Source: UBA970 sp039799785
GTDB lineage: Bacteria; Bacillota_I; Bacilli_A; RFN20; CAG-826
NCBI GenBank assembly: GCA_039799785.1
Contig: JBDLRZ010000013.1
Location: 9,187 to 73,186, forward strand
Length of the DNA stretch: 64,000 nt
Reading direction: 5' to 3'
The notes beneath the pieces were generated by a model. It was not told the origin of the DNA, ran no database searches, and worked only from the letters and a program-made list of their open reading frames with translations. The position numbers and the translations under genes are program-made. Shown piece by piece: positions 44,491 to 52,967 of this stretch (its first letter is position 1; each line of letters starts with the position of its first letter).

Positions 44491-46106
44491 TTGCAATAGA
44501 GTCTCACCTTAAATCACTGTTGATAAAAGCTTTGGCTCCTTTTGGACTAAATGTCACATTAGACGACATTGTTATTGAAAAAACCAAGGATCCAAAGTTT
44601 GGAGATTATGCAACCAATGTTTGTTTAAAGTTTGCAAAAACGTTGTCTTTAAAACCGATTGATTTAGCGAAGCAATTGATTGAAAATTTAACTGATCAGC
44701 ATATTCAAAAAGTTGAAGTAGCTGGACCTGGCTTTTTAAATTTCTTTGTCAAAACAGAAACGTTAACAGCAGTCATCCAAGATATTCTTCGTTTCAATCA
44801 AGAATTTGGTAAGAGCAATGTCGGTCAAGGTAAGCGAATTAATTTAGAGTTTGTATCTGCTAATCCTACAGGCCCGATGCACGTTGCACATGCTAGAGCA
44901 GCAGCACTTGGCGATGTGATTGCAACTTTACTTACGCATGTTGGTTATCAAGTTACAAGAGAGTTTTACGTCAATGATGCAGGTGGTCAGATTCGTAATT
45001 TAGCTTTGTCGATTTTCATGCGTTACCGCGAATTAATCGGTGACAAAGTCACCTTACCAGAAGATGGATATTTTGGTAAAGATATCATTGAAATTGCAAA
45101 AGAAATAAGACAACAATACGGAGATAAAATATTAGCTTTTGATGAGGCTTTTTTTAAAAAAATTGGTGTTGAAAAACAACTTAAAAGAATTCAAGAAGAT
45201 TTAGTCATGATGGGTGTTCATTTTGATGTGTATCGCTCAGAACAAGATGTTCGAAATGAAGGTCATATTGAACTCACTTTAAAAAAACTAGCGCCTTATT
45301 TGTACCAGGATCAAGGGGCGACTTATTTGAAAACCACTTCATTTGGTGATGATAAGGATCGCGTCTTAATTAAGAGTGATGGTCAATACACTTACTTTTT
45401 ACCTGATATTGCATATCACCAAGATAAATTATCAAGAAAACAAGACCAATTAATCGATATGCTTGGCCCTGATCATCATGGATATATTGCAAGAATGAAA
45501 GCGGCCCTAACGATACTAGGTTATCCTAACGAAACCTTAGAAATACTGGTGATGCAATTGGTGACCTTAACTGAAAATGGCGTAGAAGTAAAAATGAGTA
45601 AGCGAACAGGAAAAGGCATAACCCTGCGCGATCTTGTTGAAGAAGTTGGAAAAGATGCTGCCCGTTATTTTATCGCCGCAAGGTCATACCACAACCCATT
45701 AGAGTTTGATTTGGATTTAGCCAAAACAAAAAGTAATGTAAATCCACTCTATTACGCTCAATACGCCCATGCTCGATTGCAATCCTTACTTGAGGCTGGT
45801 AAAGATCTTGGACTTGATGAAAATGGTCATGGCCTAGATTCGAATGAAGAATTAGATTTATTGAAGCATTTACGATTATTTCCTCAAGTCATCCATCAAG
45901 CTGCACAAGCACGGGAACCAAGTATCGTTGCGCAATACATACAACAACTTGCAAGTTATACCCATAGTTTCTATACTATAAGGCGGGTTATAGACCGTGA
46001 CCAACCCAAACTATCTGCTGCAAGACTTGCACTTGTTAAAGCGAGTGCTCAGGTTTTAAAAAATAGCCTTGCAATCTTTGGGATCGACGCGCTAAATAAA
46101 ATGTAA
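44487..46106 (+). CDS. argS: Arginyl-tRNA synthetase
   Basis: A 539-residue class I synthetase. An N-terminal Add1 domain is followed by the HIGH-type SANPTGPMHVAHARAAALGD, VNDAGGQIRNLA, and a C-terminal KMSKR motif with KGITLRDL. The C-terminal DALR anticodon domain ends it. ATGA overlap with gltX. Confidence 0.96.
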   Translation: MIAIESHLKSLLIKALAPFGLNVTLDDIVIEKTKDPKFGDYATNVCLKFAKTLSLKPIDLAKQLIENLTDQHIQKVEVAGPGFLNFFVKTETLTAVIQDILRFNQEFGKSNVGQGKRINLEFVSANPTGPMHVAHARAAALGDVIATLLTHVGYQVTREFYVNDAGGQIRNLALSIFMRYRELIGDKVTLPEDGYFGKDIIEIAKEIRQQYGDKILAFDEAFFKKIGVEKQLKRIQEDLVMMGVHFDVYRSEQDVRNEGHIELTLKKLAPYLYQDQGATYLKTTSFGDDKDRVLIKSDGQYTYFLPDIAYHQDKLSRKQDQLIDMLGPDHHGYIARMKAALTILGYPNETLEILVMQLVTLTENGVEVKMSKRTGKGITLRDLVEEVGKDAARYFIAARSYHNPLEFDLDLAKTKSNVNPLYYAQYAHARLQSLLEAGKDLGLDENGHGLDSNEELDLLKHLRLFPQVIHQAAQAREPSIVAQYIQQLASYTHSFYTIRRVIDRDQPKLSAARLALVKASAQVLKNSLAIFGIDALNKM

Positions 46107-46123
46107 ATAAAAGGAGCATCAAC

Positions 46124-46495
46124 ATGCCAAAATCAATGCTAGAACTTGCCCACGAATTCATCGTTGCCAAAAAGAAGGCAGTCACCTTTAAAGACATTTG
46201 GGCTTATGTCCAAAAAGAAACGGATGAAAAAGAAACACTTCAATTAGGAAGATTTTATAAGTTGTTAACCTTGGACGGACGCTTTGTTGCACTTGGTAGT
46301 AATAAATGGGACCTTAAGGCTCGTTATACATTTAAAGAGTTGTATGATGATGCTAGAGGTGTTTTCCGTGAAGTTGAAGGTACAGATGAAGGCGGAGAAG
46401 AGTCTGAAGCAGATCCATTCGAAGAGGATGGTGAGGTAGAAGATGGTGAAGAAGATGACAAACCTAAGAAGCGCAAATCTGATGACGAAGATTAA
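46124..46495 (+). CDS. rpoE: RNA polymerase delta subunit
   Basis: A 123-residue Firmicute-specific polymerase subunit. The N-terminal HARE-type winged domain (residues 1-75, with TFKDIWAYVQKET and LGRFYKLLTLDGRF) is followed by a highly acidic disordered tail with a short basic end (KPKKRK). It increases promoter recycling and responsiveness to initiating NTPs. A good AAAGGAG ribosome-binding site precedes it. Confidence 0.93.
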   Translation: MPKSMLELAHEFIVAKKKAVTFKDIWAYVQKETDEKETLQLGRFYKLLTLDGRFVALGSNKWDLKARYTFKELYDDARGVFREVEGTDEGGEESEADPFEEDGEVEDGEEDDKPKKRKSDDED

Positions 46496-46523
46496 TTGAT
46501 TAAAAAGAAAGAAGGACATGAAT

Positions 46524-47387
46524 ATGCCACTCGTAAGTATGAAAGAAATGCTCATCAAAGCATATAAAGAAAAATACGCGGTTGCTCAATTCAACATTAA
46601 TAACTTAGAATGGACCCTTGCGATTTTAGATGAATGCCAAGCTTTAAAAGCCCCAGTCATCTTAGGCGTCTCGAGTGGTGCTGCGAAGTATATGGGCGGA
46701 TTTAACACCGTCATGGGCATGATCAATGGTTTAATTAAAGATAAGAAATACTCCATACCGATTGCGGTTCACTTAGACCATGGTGAAACGGTTGAAATTT
46801 GTAAACAAGCGATTGATGCTGGATTTACTTCCGTCATGATCGATGCTTCACATCACCCTTTAGAAGAAAACATTAAGCAAACCAAAGAAGTGGTTCAATA
46901 TGCCCATAGTAAATCACCACTTGTTTCAGTTGAAGCTGAATTAGGTCGCGTTGGTGGTCAAGAAGATCATGTCGTTGCAGAAACGTATTATGCCATTCCT
47001 TCTGAATGTGCAAGAATGGTTAAAGAAACTGGTATTGACTGCTTGGCGCCAGCGTTAGGATCAGTCCATGGTCCTTATGAAGGTGAACCAAAATTAGGTT
47101 TTAAAGAAATGGCAGAAATTCATCAATTAACCCAAATGCCCTTAGTCTTACATGGTGGTTCTGGTATTCCTGACTTTCAATTAAGAATGGCCATTGAACG
47201 TGGAACTGCAAAGATCAACGTCAATACAGAAAATCAAATGGAATGGACCAAGATTGTCCGTGAAGTCTTAGCAAAAGATCCTAAAGTTTATGATCCAAGA
47301 AAAATTATTGGACCAGGAAAAGAAGGTATTCGCAAAGTTGTCAAAGCCAAATATGAAGTGTTTGGTTGTATTGGAAAAGCTGCTTAA
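46524..47387 (+). CDS. fba: Class II fructose-bisphosphate aldolase
   Basis: A 287-residue zinc-dependent glycolytic aldolase. MPLVSMKEML is the family N-terminus, and zinc/active-site segments are HLDHGET, DASHHPLEENI, VEAELGRVGGQED, and VLHGGSGIP. The ATG at 46524 is chosen: AAGGA (46512-46516) is 7 nt upstream, whereas for the ATG at 46518 it would be only 1 nt away. A strong terminator follows. Confidence 0.96.
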   Translation: MPLVSMKEMLIKAYKEKYAVAQFNINNLEWTLAILDECQALKAPVILGVSSGAAKYMGGFNTVMGMINGLIKDKKYSIPIAVHLDHGETVEICKQAIDAGFTSVMIDASHHPLEENIKQTKEVVQYAHSKSPLVSVEAELGRVGGQEDHVVAETYYAIPSECARMVKETGIDCLAPALGSVHGPYEGEPKLGFKEMAEIHQLTQMPLVLHGGSGIPDFQLRMAIERGTAKINVNTENQMEWTKIVREVLAKDPKVYDPRKIIGPGKEGIRKVVKAKYEVFGCIGKAA

Positions 47388-47399
47388 TCAATTGAAACT

Positions 47400-47429
47400 A
47401 AAACCCATTCAATCATGAATGGGTTTTTT
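47400..47429 (+). terminator. Rho-independent terminator of fba
   Basis: Stem AAAACCCATTCA / TGAATGGGTTTT (12 bp), loop ATCA, then T-run. Confidence 0.92.
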
Positions 47430-47431
47430 CT

Positions 47432-47459
47432 TTCTCAATCGAATAGATTAAGATAAAAT
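47432..47459 (+). promoter_or_regulatory. Leaderless promoter of the CysQ-like gene
   Basis: TTCTCA (47432-47437), 16-nt spacer, TAAAAT (47454-47459), then exactly 6 nt to the ATG at 47466, making the start codon the expected +1. No Shine-Dalgarno. Confidence 0.55.
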
Positions 47460-47465
47460 AGAATT

Positions 47466-48248
47466 ATGTTAAAAAGTTTTTTAGAAGACGCTTATCAAGC
47501 AGCTTTGCTTGCGTCAAAAGAAATACTATCGATTTATCAAACTAATTTTTCCTTTGAGAATAAACTTGATAACTCACCGGTCACCATTGCAGACCAAAAA
47601 GCTGATCTGATCATTCGCCAATATTTAAAAGCAAAATATCCTGATTTTGGATTTTTAACAGAGGAGTCTTCAGATGATTTTTCTCGATTAAATCAAGAAT
47701 ATGTTTGGGTAATTGATCCGATTGACGGCACAAAGGATTTTATCGCAAAGAATGATGAATTTACGATTAATATTGCTTTGGTGCATAAGCAAAAAGTTGT
47801 CGTTGGACTCGTCCACATTCCTGCTCAGCACGACACTTATGTTGCCTTAAAAGGTGAAGGAAGTTTTCATCGAATGGGTCATCAGGACCACCGTATTGTT
47901 GTGAATCAAAAAATCGATCAATTGACGGTATTAACATCTCGATTTCACCTTCAACCCATCGAAAAAGATGTGATTAAAAAGTATCAAGATTTGGGTAAGA
48001 TTTCACACATTCAAACATTCGGTAGCGCTATTAAGGCTTGCAAAATCGCTGAAGGTTTAGCAGAAATTTCTTATCGATTATCACCAGGCACAAAAGAATG
48101 GGACACTGCTGCAAGTGATTTAATTGTCTCAGAAGCAGGTGGTTTTTTTATCAAACCCAACAAAGAAAAGTATCAATATAATCGACCTGATGTTAGGAAC
48201 CTTGAAGGTTATGTCATTGTTAATCGGTTAGATAATTTATTATTATGA
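47466..48248 (+). CDS. Inositol-phosphatase-family 3'(2'),5'-bisphosphate nucleotidase (CysQ-like)
   Basis: A 260-residue FIG-superfamily phosphatase, Li-sensitive and Mg-dependent in relatives. Metal-binding motifs are EES in the FLTEESSDD region, DPIDGTKDFI, and the late KEWDTAASDLIVSEAGG. It most resembles CysQ, which removes toxic phosphoadenosine phosphate, but inositol- or fructose-phosphatase activity is possible. Overlaps the nucleotidase lipoprotein gene by 4 nt, so a joint role in nucleotide phosphate release is plausible. Confidence 0.8.
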   Translation: MLKSFLEDAYQAALLASKEILSIYQTNFSFENKLDNSPVTIADQKADLIIRQYLKAKYPDFGFLTEESSDDFSRLNQEYVWVIDPIDGTKDFIAKNDEFTINIALVHKQKVVVGLVHIPAQHDTYVALKGEGSFHRMGHQDHRIVVNQKIDQLTVLTSRFHLQPIEKDVIKKYQDLGKISHIQTFGSAIKACKIAEGLAEISYRLSPGTKEWDTAASDLIVSEAGGFFIKPNKEKYQYNRPDVRNLEGYVIVNRLDNLLL

Positions 48249-49744
48249 AGTTTACTCAAACATCTTGGATCTTTGTTTTAATCCTTACAAGTTGTACGAA
48301 TTTCCCCTCTTCTGATTCGTTGGAAACCTCAAGTGATTCTACAGAAATCACGAGCGACATAAGCTCAGAAATCCTAACGAGTTCAACCCTCACCAGTTCA
48401 ACACCATTAAGTCCAATTGTGACCATTGATCTTTTTAACCTAAATGATTTTCATGGCGCCGTTGAATATAATCCCAGCAATAAAGAAATTGGCATCAATC
48501 GCCTTTCTCAATATTTTAAAACGCAATTAGCATTGAATCCAAACAGTGTCTTTCTATCCAGTGGTGACATGTGGCAAGGAAGTGCCGATAGCAATATAAC
48601 CAGAGGTCGACTTGTTGTGGATGCCATGAACCATCTTGAATTTTCAGCAATGGCCATTGGCAATCATGAATTTGACTGGACAGACACCTATATCGAGCAA
48701 AATCAACAACGATCCAACTTTCCATTGCTTGGTATTAATATTATCGATAAGCAGACCCAACAAAGGGCAAGCTTCGCAGATGCATCCGTTTTAATCGAAA
48801 GAAGTGGAATTCAAATTGGCATTATCGGCACGATTGGATCTACGTTAGAAAGTACGATTTTAACAAGCGCGGTCATGAATTATGATTTTGTTCCTTACAC
48901 CAATTTAGTAAAAGATGAAAGCGAACGATTACGAGATTTGGGTGCCGATTTAATTGTCTTACTGAATCATGATGGCAGTGTTGAATCGGGTGTGATGCCT
49001 TATGTCGATGCGGTTTTCAATGGTCATACGCATCGCCGAGAAGTCTTTCATGTGGATGGTAAACCAGTTTATCAAGGTCAAGCATATGGTCAAGCCATCA
49101 GTCATGTGCGATTTGTATTGAATACGGTGAACATGGTTCCAAGTTTTGTGCAGAATCAATCAGGTGTTTATACGTATGATATGTTACTCAGCTCTAATCG
49201 ATTTCCGACTGAAGATCCTGAAATGAAAGCGATATATGACCAATATTTAAATAATGAAATTAATGCGATTAAAAATGAAGAAATTGGATTCGCGGAAGGT
49301 GCCTTCTCCCGCAATAATCTTGGACAACTCGCTGTCGATGAAATGTTGCAATATGGTCAATCCGTTAAACCTGATGTTGTGGCAAGTTTCCATAATACGG
49401 GTGGCGTGAGAGCTACGATTGATGAAGGGCCTGTAACGTACGGAGAATTATATAAAGCCTTTCCTTTTGATAATGAATTAATGATTGTTTCGGTGACAGG
49501 AGAAGAATTATCATGGTGGTTATCAGAAAGTTTATACAAACGTACCATTCCAAATTTAACCCCGTTCAATTTGGACCAAACCTATTGGATTATTTCCATT
49601 AATTACTTAACTGAAAAACATTTTGAATCTTCGCAGTATCCTCATGATTTAGAAACTGCAATTAATACCCATCAATTTATTCGAGAACAATTAAAAACCC
49701 GGTGGCAACAAGAAGGTACCATCCGGGCGATTGATTACAATTAA
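48245..49744 (+). CDS. 5'-nucleotidase/2',3'-cyclic phosphodiesterase family lipoprotein
   Basis: A 499-residue surface lipoprotein. The signal ends LILTSC; a Ser/Thr-rich linker of about 40 residues follows. The metallophosphatase domain has NLNDFHGA, SSGDMWQGS, GNHEFDW, LLNHDGS and FNGHTHRRE; the C-terminal 5'-nucleotidase domain has HNTGGVRATI and FPFDNELMIVSVTG. It would release nucleosides and phosphate outside the cell. Coupled by ATGA to the CysQ-like gene and convergent with nfu. Confidence 0.9.
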   Translation: MKFTQTSWIFVLILTSCTNFPSSDSLETSSDSTEITSDISSEILTSSTLTSSTPLSPIVTIDLFNLNDFHGAVEYNPSNKEIGINRLSQYFKTQLALNPNSVFLSSGDMWQGSADSNITRGRLVVDAMNHLEFSAMAIGNHEFDWTDTYIEQNQQRSNFPLLGINIIDKQTQQRASFADASVLIERSGIQIGIIGTIGSTLESTILTSAVMNYDFVPYTNLVKDESERLRDLGADLIVLLNHDGSVESGVMPYVDAVFNGHTHRREVFHVDGKPVYQGQAYGQAISHVRFVLNTVNMVPSFVQNQSGVYTYDMLLSSNRFPTEDPEMKAIYDQYLNNEINAIKNEEIGFAEGAFSRNNLGQLAVDEMLQYGQSVKPDVVASFHNTGGVRATIDEGPVTYGELYKAFPFDNELMIVSVTGEELSWWLSESLYKRTIPNLTPFNLDQTYWIISINYLTEKHFESSQYPHDLETAINTHQFIREQLKTRWQQEGTIRAIDYN

Positions 49745-49750
49745 ATTTAA

Positions 49751-50017
49751 CTACTTAACTTGCAGTTCAATCGGTAAACCTTGCGGTTTTTCACTTGCAA
49801 GTTTAACGGCTAAGATACCGGGAACTTCTTCCATTAGAATGACTTCTAATCCACCAGAAAGTGTTGAATCGATAAGACCACAAGAAGAACAAGCGCCTTC
49901 CATTCGTAAATAAACAATGCCATCAATAAAGGAATCAAATTCAACATTACCACCATCACGAATAATGAAGGGGCGAACTTTATCTAAGGCTTCTTCAATT
50001 TGTTGTTCGATTGTCAT
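49751..50017 (-). CDS. nfu: Nfu-type Fe-S carrier (NifU C-terminal domain)
   Basis: An 88-residue protein with the NifU_N C-terminal fold; the CSSC pair in GACSSCGLIDSTL binds a bridging [4Fe-4S] cluster delivered to client proteins. It complements the SUF operon elsewhere in the window. Start at 50017: TATCAT ends exactly 6 nt upstream, so the mRNA is predicted to be leaderless. Six nt separate its stop from the convergent nucleotidase. Confidence 0.9.
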   Translation of the reverse strand: MTIEQQIEEALDKVRPFIIRDGGNVEFDSFIDGIVYLRMEGACSSCGLIDSTLSGGLEVILMEEVPGILAVKLASEKPQGLPIELQVK

Positions 50018-50023
50018 GTCAAT

Positions 50024-50052
50024 ATGATAACGAGATTTTTACTGAGTAGCAA
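50024..50052 (-). promoter_or_regulatory. Leaderless promoter of nfu
   Basis: On the minus strand TTGCTA (50052-50047), 17-nt spacer, TATCAT (50029-50024), then 6 nt to ATG. No Shine-Dalgarno between. Confidence 0.65.
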
Positions 50053-50072
50053 TCAATAAGATTACAAATAAA

Positions 50073-50097
50073 AAACCATCGTTATCAACGATGGTTT
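50073..50097 (-). terminator. Rho-independent terminator of the tRNA cluster
   Basis: Stem AAACCATCGTT / AACGATGGTTT with a 3-nt loop directly after the tRNA-Leu CCA, followed on the minus strand by a T-run. Confidence 0.88.
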
Positions 50098-50183
50098 GGT
50101 GCCCGGGGACGGACTTGAACCGTCATGGTGTCGCCACCGCAGGATTTTAAGTCCTGTGCGTCTACCAATTTCGCCACCTGGGC
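50097..50183 (-). tRNA. tRNA-Leu (anticodon UAA)
   Basis: Cloverleaf with long variable arm, anticodon loop CTTAAAA, T-arm GACGG-TTCAAGT-CCGTC and encoded CCA. The acceptor stem GCCCAGG / CCCGGGC has one A5-C68 mismatch. Last of five tRNAs in the transcript. Confidence 0.95.
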
Positions 50184-50189
50184 ATACAA

Positions 50190-50266
50190 TGGTCTCCCGC
50201 GAAGGAATCGAACCTTCGACCCCTTGCTTAAAAGGCAAGTGCTCTAACCGACTGAGCTAGCGGGAG
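50190..50266 (-). tRNA. tRNA-Lys (anticodon UUU)
   Basis: Acceptor CTCCCGC / GCGGGAG, anticodon loop CTTTTAA, T-loop TTCGATT, encoded CCA. The first pair is C1-G72. Confidence 0.94.
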
Positions 50267-50271
50267 TCTTT

Positions 50272-50346
50272 TGGCTGGGGTACCTGGGATCGAACCAGGG
50301 AATGATAGAGTCAAAGTCTATTGCCTTACCACTTGGCTATACCCCA
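50272..50346 (-). tRNA. tRNA-Gln (anticodon UUG)
   Basis: Acceptor TGGGGTA / TACCCCA with the U1-A72 pair common in tRNA-Gln, anticodon loop CTTTGAC, discriminator G and encoded CCA. Confidence 0.95.
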
Positions 50347-50355
50347 AAGAACGAA

Positions 50356-50439
50356 TGGTGGAGGCTGGTGGATTCGAACCACCGAACCCGAAGGAACTGA
50401 TTTACAGTCAGCTGCGTTTGGCCGCTTCGCTAAGCCTCC
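50356..50439 (-). tRNA. tRNA-Tyr (anticodon GUA)
   Basis: Acceptor GGAGGCT / AGCCTCC, anticodon loop CTGTAAA, long variable arm, T-loop TTCGAAT, encoded CCA. Confidence 0.95.
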
Positions 50440-50465
50440 ATCGGTGTGCTCACACTGGTAGAACA

Positions 50466-50541
50466 TGGTGGATGTTGAGGGGTTCGAACCCCCGACCTCC
50501 GCCGTGTAAAGGCGATGCTCTCCCAACTGAGCTAAACATCC
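50466..50541 (-). tRNA. tRNA-Val (anticodon UAC)
   Basis: Acceptor GGATGTT / AACATCC, anticodon loop TTTACAC, T-loop TTCGAAC, encoded CCA. First tRNA of the cluster. Confidence 0.95.
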
Positions 50542-50564
50542 CTTGGGCCTACGCGTGCTTACTT

Positions 50565-50593
50565 AATATATCAAAAGGCGTTTTTTTAGTCAA
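50565..50593 (-). promoter_or_regulatory. Promoter of the tRNA cluster
   Basis: On the minus strand TTGACT (50593-50588), 17-nt spacer, TATATT (50570-50565); the predicted start lies about 16 nt before tRNA-Val. A near-consensus sigma-A promoter. Confidence 0.8.
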
Positions 50594-50619
50594 TGAAAAA
50601 ACCTAGAAAACGCTAGCAA

Positions 50620-51903
50620 TTAATAACCTTTTTTACCAAGCAATCTGAACATATTTCGTTTGTAAATTTCAACACCTGGTTGATTAAATGGATTGATGCC
50701 TAATAGATAACCAGAATAAGCGACTGTTTTCATAAAGAAATACAAAAGATGACCAATATGATGAGCATCCATTTGATCAAGCGTGATAAGGATCACTGGA
50801 ACTTGACCTTCTTCAACGTGGGCTTGCAACGTGCCAAGATAAGCTTTCTCATTCACAAAAGATAAAGGTCTACCCGCTAAATAATTTAATCCATCCGCAT
50901 CATTGACACTGAGGGGAACAGTTAAGTCGTAGGTTGGTTTTTTCACATAAAGGACCGTTTCAAATAAAATAGGTGAACCATCTTGAATAAATTGACCCAC
51001 ACTGTGTAAATCAGTACTAAAGGATACAGAACCCGGTAATAATCCTTTATTTTCTTTACCTTCAGATTCGGCAAAAAGTTGCTTAAGCCATTCTGCAATC
51101 ATGGCAAATTGGGGTTCATAAGTCACAAACATCTCGACAGCTTTTTCTTGATAAAGTTGATGACGTGCAATGGCGTATTGTAAAGCCGGATTGGTGTCAA
51201 TTTGGCTATTGCTATAGGCATTCATTGCCTCTTTAGCACCTGCCATGAGTGCTTGAATATCAATCCCTACTGCAGCGATTGGAAGAAGTCCAACTGCAGT
51301 TAAAACCGAATAACGGCCCCCGATATCATCAGGCAAATTAAATGTCACATAACCTTCTTGATTGGCAAGAGAACGCAGTGCACCTTTTTCTTTATCAGTG
51401 GTTGCAAAAATAGCTTTTCTAGCTTCAACAACGCCAACTTTCTTTTCTAGTAAATCTTTCAAAAGTCTAAATGCAATCGACGTTTCAGTGGTCGTTCCCG
51501 ACTTTGAAATCACATTGATTGCAAAGGTTTTATTTGCTAAATAATTTAAAACTTGTTGGGTATATGTCGGTGAAAAAGTTTGTCCAAGATAAATAACCTC
51601 AATTGATTTTTCTTTACTTGGCATTAAACCTTGAACGGCATCAATAACTGCTCTAGCACCAAGGTAAGATCCTCCGATACCACATACGACAAGAACCTGA
51701 AAACGTTCCCGAATCAATCTTGCCGTCTTTTGAATGAGTGAAAATTCTTCTTGGTCATATTGATTTGGCCATTGATCCCAACCTAAAAAATCACCACCTG
51801 GTCCTTTTTTTGTTGCGATCAAATCCGTGATGCGATTGATACGGTCTTGATAATCCTTGAGGGATCCTTTCAATTTGGTATGCGTTAAGTTAAGTGACAG
51901 CAT
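50620..51903 (-). CDS. pgi: Glucose-6-phosphate isomerase
   Basis: A 427-residue glycolytic enzyme of the short Firmicute type. VCGIGGSYLGARAVIDAV and SKSGTTTETSIAFR bind sugar phosphate; the late LGINPFNQPGVEIYK carries the active-site Gln and PGVE motif. Last gene of the minus-strand operon HAD-ispD-S1-pgi, starting 3 nt after the S1 gene. No clear terminator before the tRNA promoter. Confidence 0.96.
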   Translation of the reverse strand: MLSLNLTHTKLKGSLKDYQDRINRITDLIATKKGPGGDFLGWDQWPNQYDQEEFSLIQKTARLIRERFQVLVVCGIGGSYLGARAVIDAVQGLMPSKEKSIEVIYLGQTFSPTYTQQVLNYLANKTFAINVISKSGTTTETSIAFRLLKDLLEKKVGVVEARKAIFATTDKEKGALRSLANQEGYVTFNLPDDIGGRYSVLTAVGLLPIAAVGIDIQALMAGAKEAMNAYSNSQIDTNPALQYAIARHQLYQEKAVEMFVTYEPQFAMIAEWLKQLFAESEGKENKGLLPGSVSFSTDLHSVGQFIQDGSPILFETVLYVKKPTYDLTVPLSVNDADGLNYLAGRPLSFVNEKAYLGTLQAHVEEGQVPVILITLDQMDAHHIGHLLYFFMKTVAYSGYLLGINPFNQPGVEIYKRNMFRLLGKKGY

Positions 51904-51906
51904 ATG

Positions 51907-52281
51907 CTAGTCCTCCAATTTCTTTTTTTGAGCTGCAATCCAGGTCGGTAACATCGATTTGAGCGGACCAAAATCAATTTCATGAGGTGGAACTTTAAAC
52001 CAAAAAGGATGCGCTTTATCAGTTAATTCATCTTTTTTTATCAATCGTTTGATGGATAATTTTAAATGTTGATTGGTTGGTTCAATCGCTAACACTTTTA
52101 CTCGAACATATTCTCCCACGATTAAATAGGTTTCAATGCGTTTAACATAATCTTCAGAAATTTCAGAAATATGAACCAATCCCTTTTGACCATTTGGAAA
52201 ACCAATGAAAGCGCCGTAAGGTTGAATATCAATCACTTTTCCAACAATAATCTCATCGACTAGATAACTACTTTGATTCAT
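51907..52281 (-). CDS. S1-domain RNA-binding protein (YugI/CvfD-like)
   Basis: A 124-residue protein with one S1 domain (residues about 8-80: VGKVIDIQPYGAFIGF, GLVHISEIS, VRVKVLAIE) and a basic tail. Relatives such as Bacillus YugI (general stress protein 13) and Listeria CvfD bind ribosomes or RNA. In many Firmicutes this family lies next to pgi, as here. It starts within the ispD stop (TAATG). Confidence 0.85.
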   Translation of the reverse strand: MNQSSYLVDEIIVGKVIDIQPYGAFIGFPNGQKGLVHISEISEDYVKRIETYLIVGEYVRVKVLAIEPTNQHLKLSIKRLIKKDELTDKAHPFWFKVPPHEIDFGPLKSMLPTWIAAQKKKLED

Positions 52282-52967
52282 TATTTTATTAATTTTTGTA
52301 GGAGTAATAGGTCATCTTCGGTGACCACTTTAAAATTTAGACGGCTTCCGGTAACAACGTGGACTTTTTTACCCATTAAAAACAAGAGACTCGCATCATC
52401 GATGGCAGTCTTAATTTTTAACTTTCGAGCATATTCGTGTGCTTCTAAAATAGTTTCAAATGCAAAGGCTTGTGGAGTTTGAGATAAATAAATATCTTTT
52501 TTACCAAGATAATTGTTTAAAGTGGCTTCATTATCCACAACAAATAATGAATCGTTGATTTGACGAGCAAGGGTCATTGCTGGATAGTTTTTTAATTTTG
52601 CGATTAAGGCGTCCAACAATGATGCACTAATCATAGGTCTAGCCACATCATGAATTAAAACGTAGTCAGGTTTAATATGAAGCTTTGCATATTGCAATCC
52701 CAAATAGGAGGATTCTTGTCTAGTTTTTCCTCCAGCAATCACATGAATCGTTTTGGATTTTGAATAGGATTTGATTTCATCTTGAACTTGAGAAATAAAT
52801 TTATCATTAACAACCAAGATGATTTGATCAATTTTTTTATGTTTTGCGAAGGTATCAAGTGAAAATTGATAGAGTTTCTTTTTACCTAATTGTAAAAATT
52901 GCTTTGGGGTTACTCTAGATTTAAGCCTTAAACTTTCTCCAGCAGCTAATAAAATTGCAGTAATCAT
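52281..52967 (-). CDS. ispD: IspD-like cytidylyltransferase
   Basis: A 228-residue nucleotidyltransferase, probably making CDP-methylerythritol in the MEP isoprenoid pathway. Visible motifs are ILLAAGESLRLKSRVTPKQF, VLIHDVARPMIS and AIDDASLLFLMGKKVHVV. The related TarI (CDP-ribitol) family is an alternative, but no wall teichoic acid genes are nearby. It is coupled to its neighbours at both ends by TAATG overlaps. Confidence 0.85.
   Translation of the reverse strand: MITAILLAAGESLRLKSRVTPKQFLQLGKKKLYQFSLDTFAKHKKIDQIILVVNDKFISQVQDEIKSYSKSKTIHVIAGGKTRQESSYLGLQYAKLHIKPDYVLIHDVARPMISASLLDALIAKLKNYPAMTLARQINDSLFVVDNEATLNNYLGKKDIYLSQTPQAFAFETILEAHEYARKLKIKTAIDDASLLFLMGKKVHVVTGSRLNFKVVTEDDLLLLQKLIK

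Noticed and set aside
50271..50606. Plus-strand open frame of 111 codons
   Set aside because: It runs antisense across tRNA-Gln, tRNA-Tyr, tRNA-Val and their promoter; tRNA structure explains the sequence.
50541..50620. Possible terminator between pgi and the tRNA cluster
   Set aside because: Only a weak CTAG-loop-CTAG stem before a T-run was found, and it overlaps the tRNA promoter region; not convincing.
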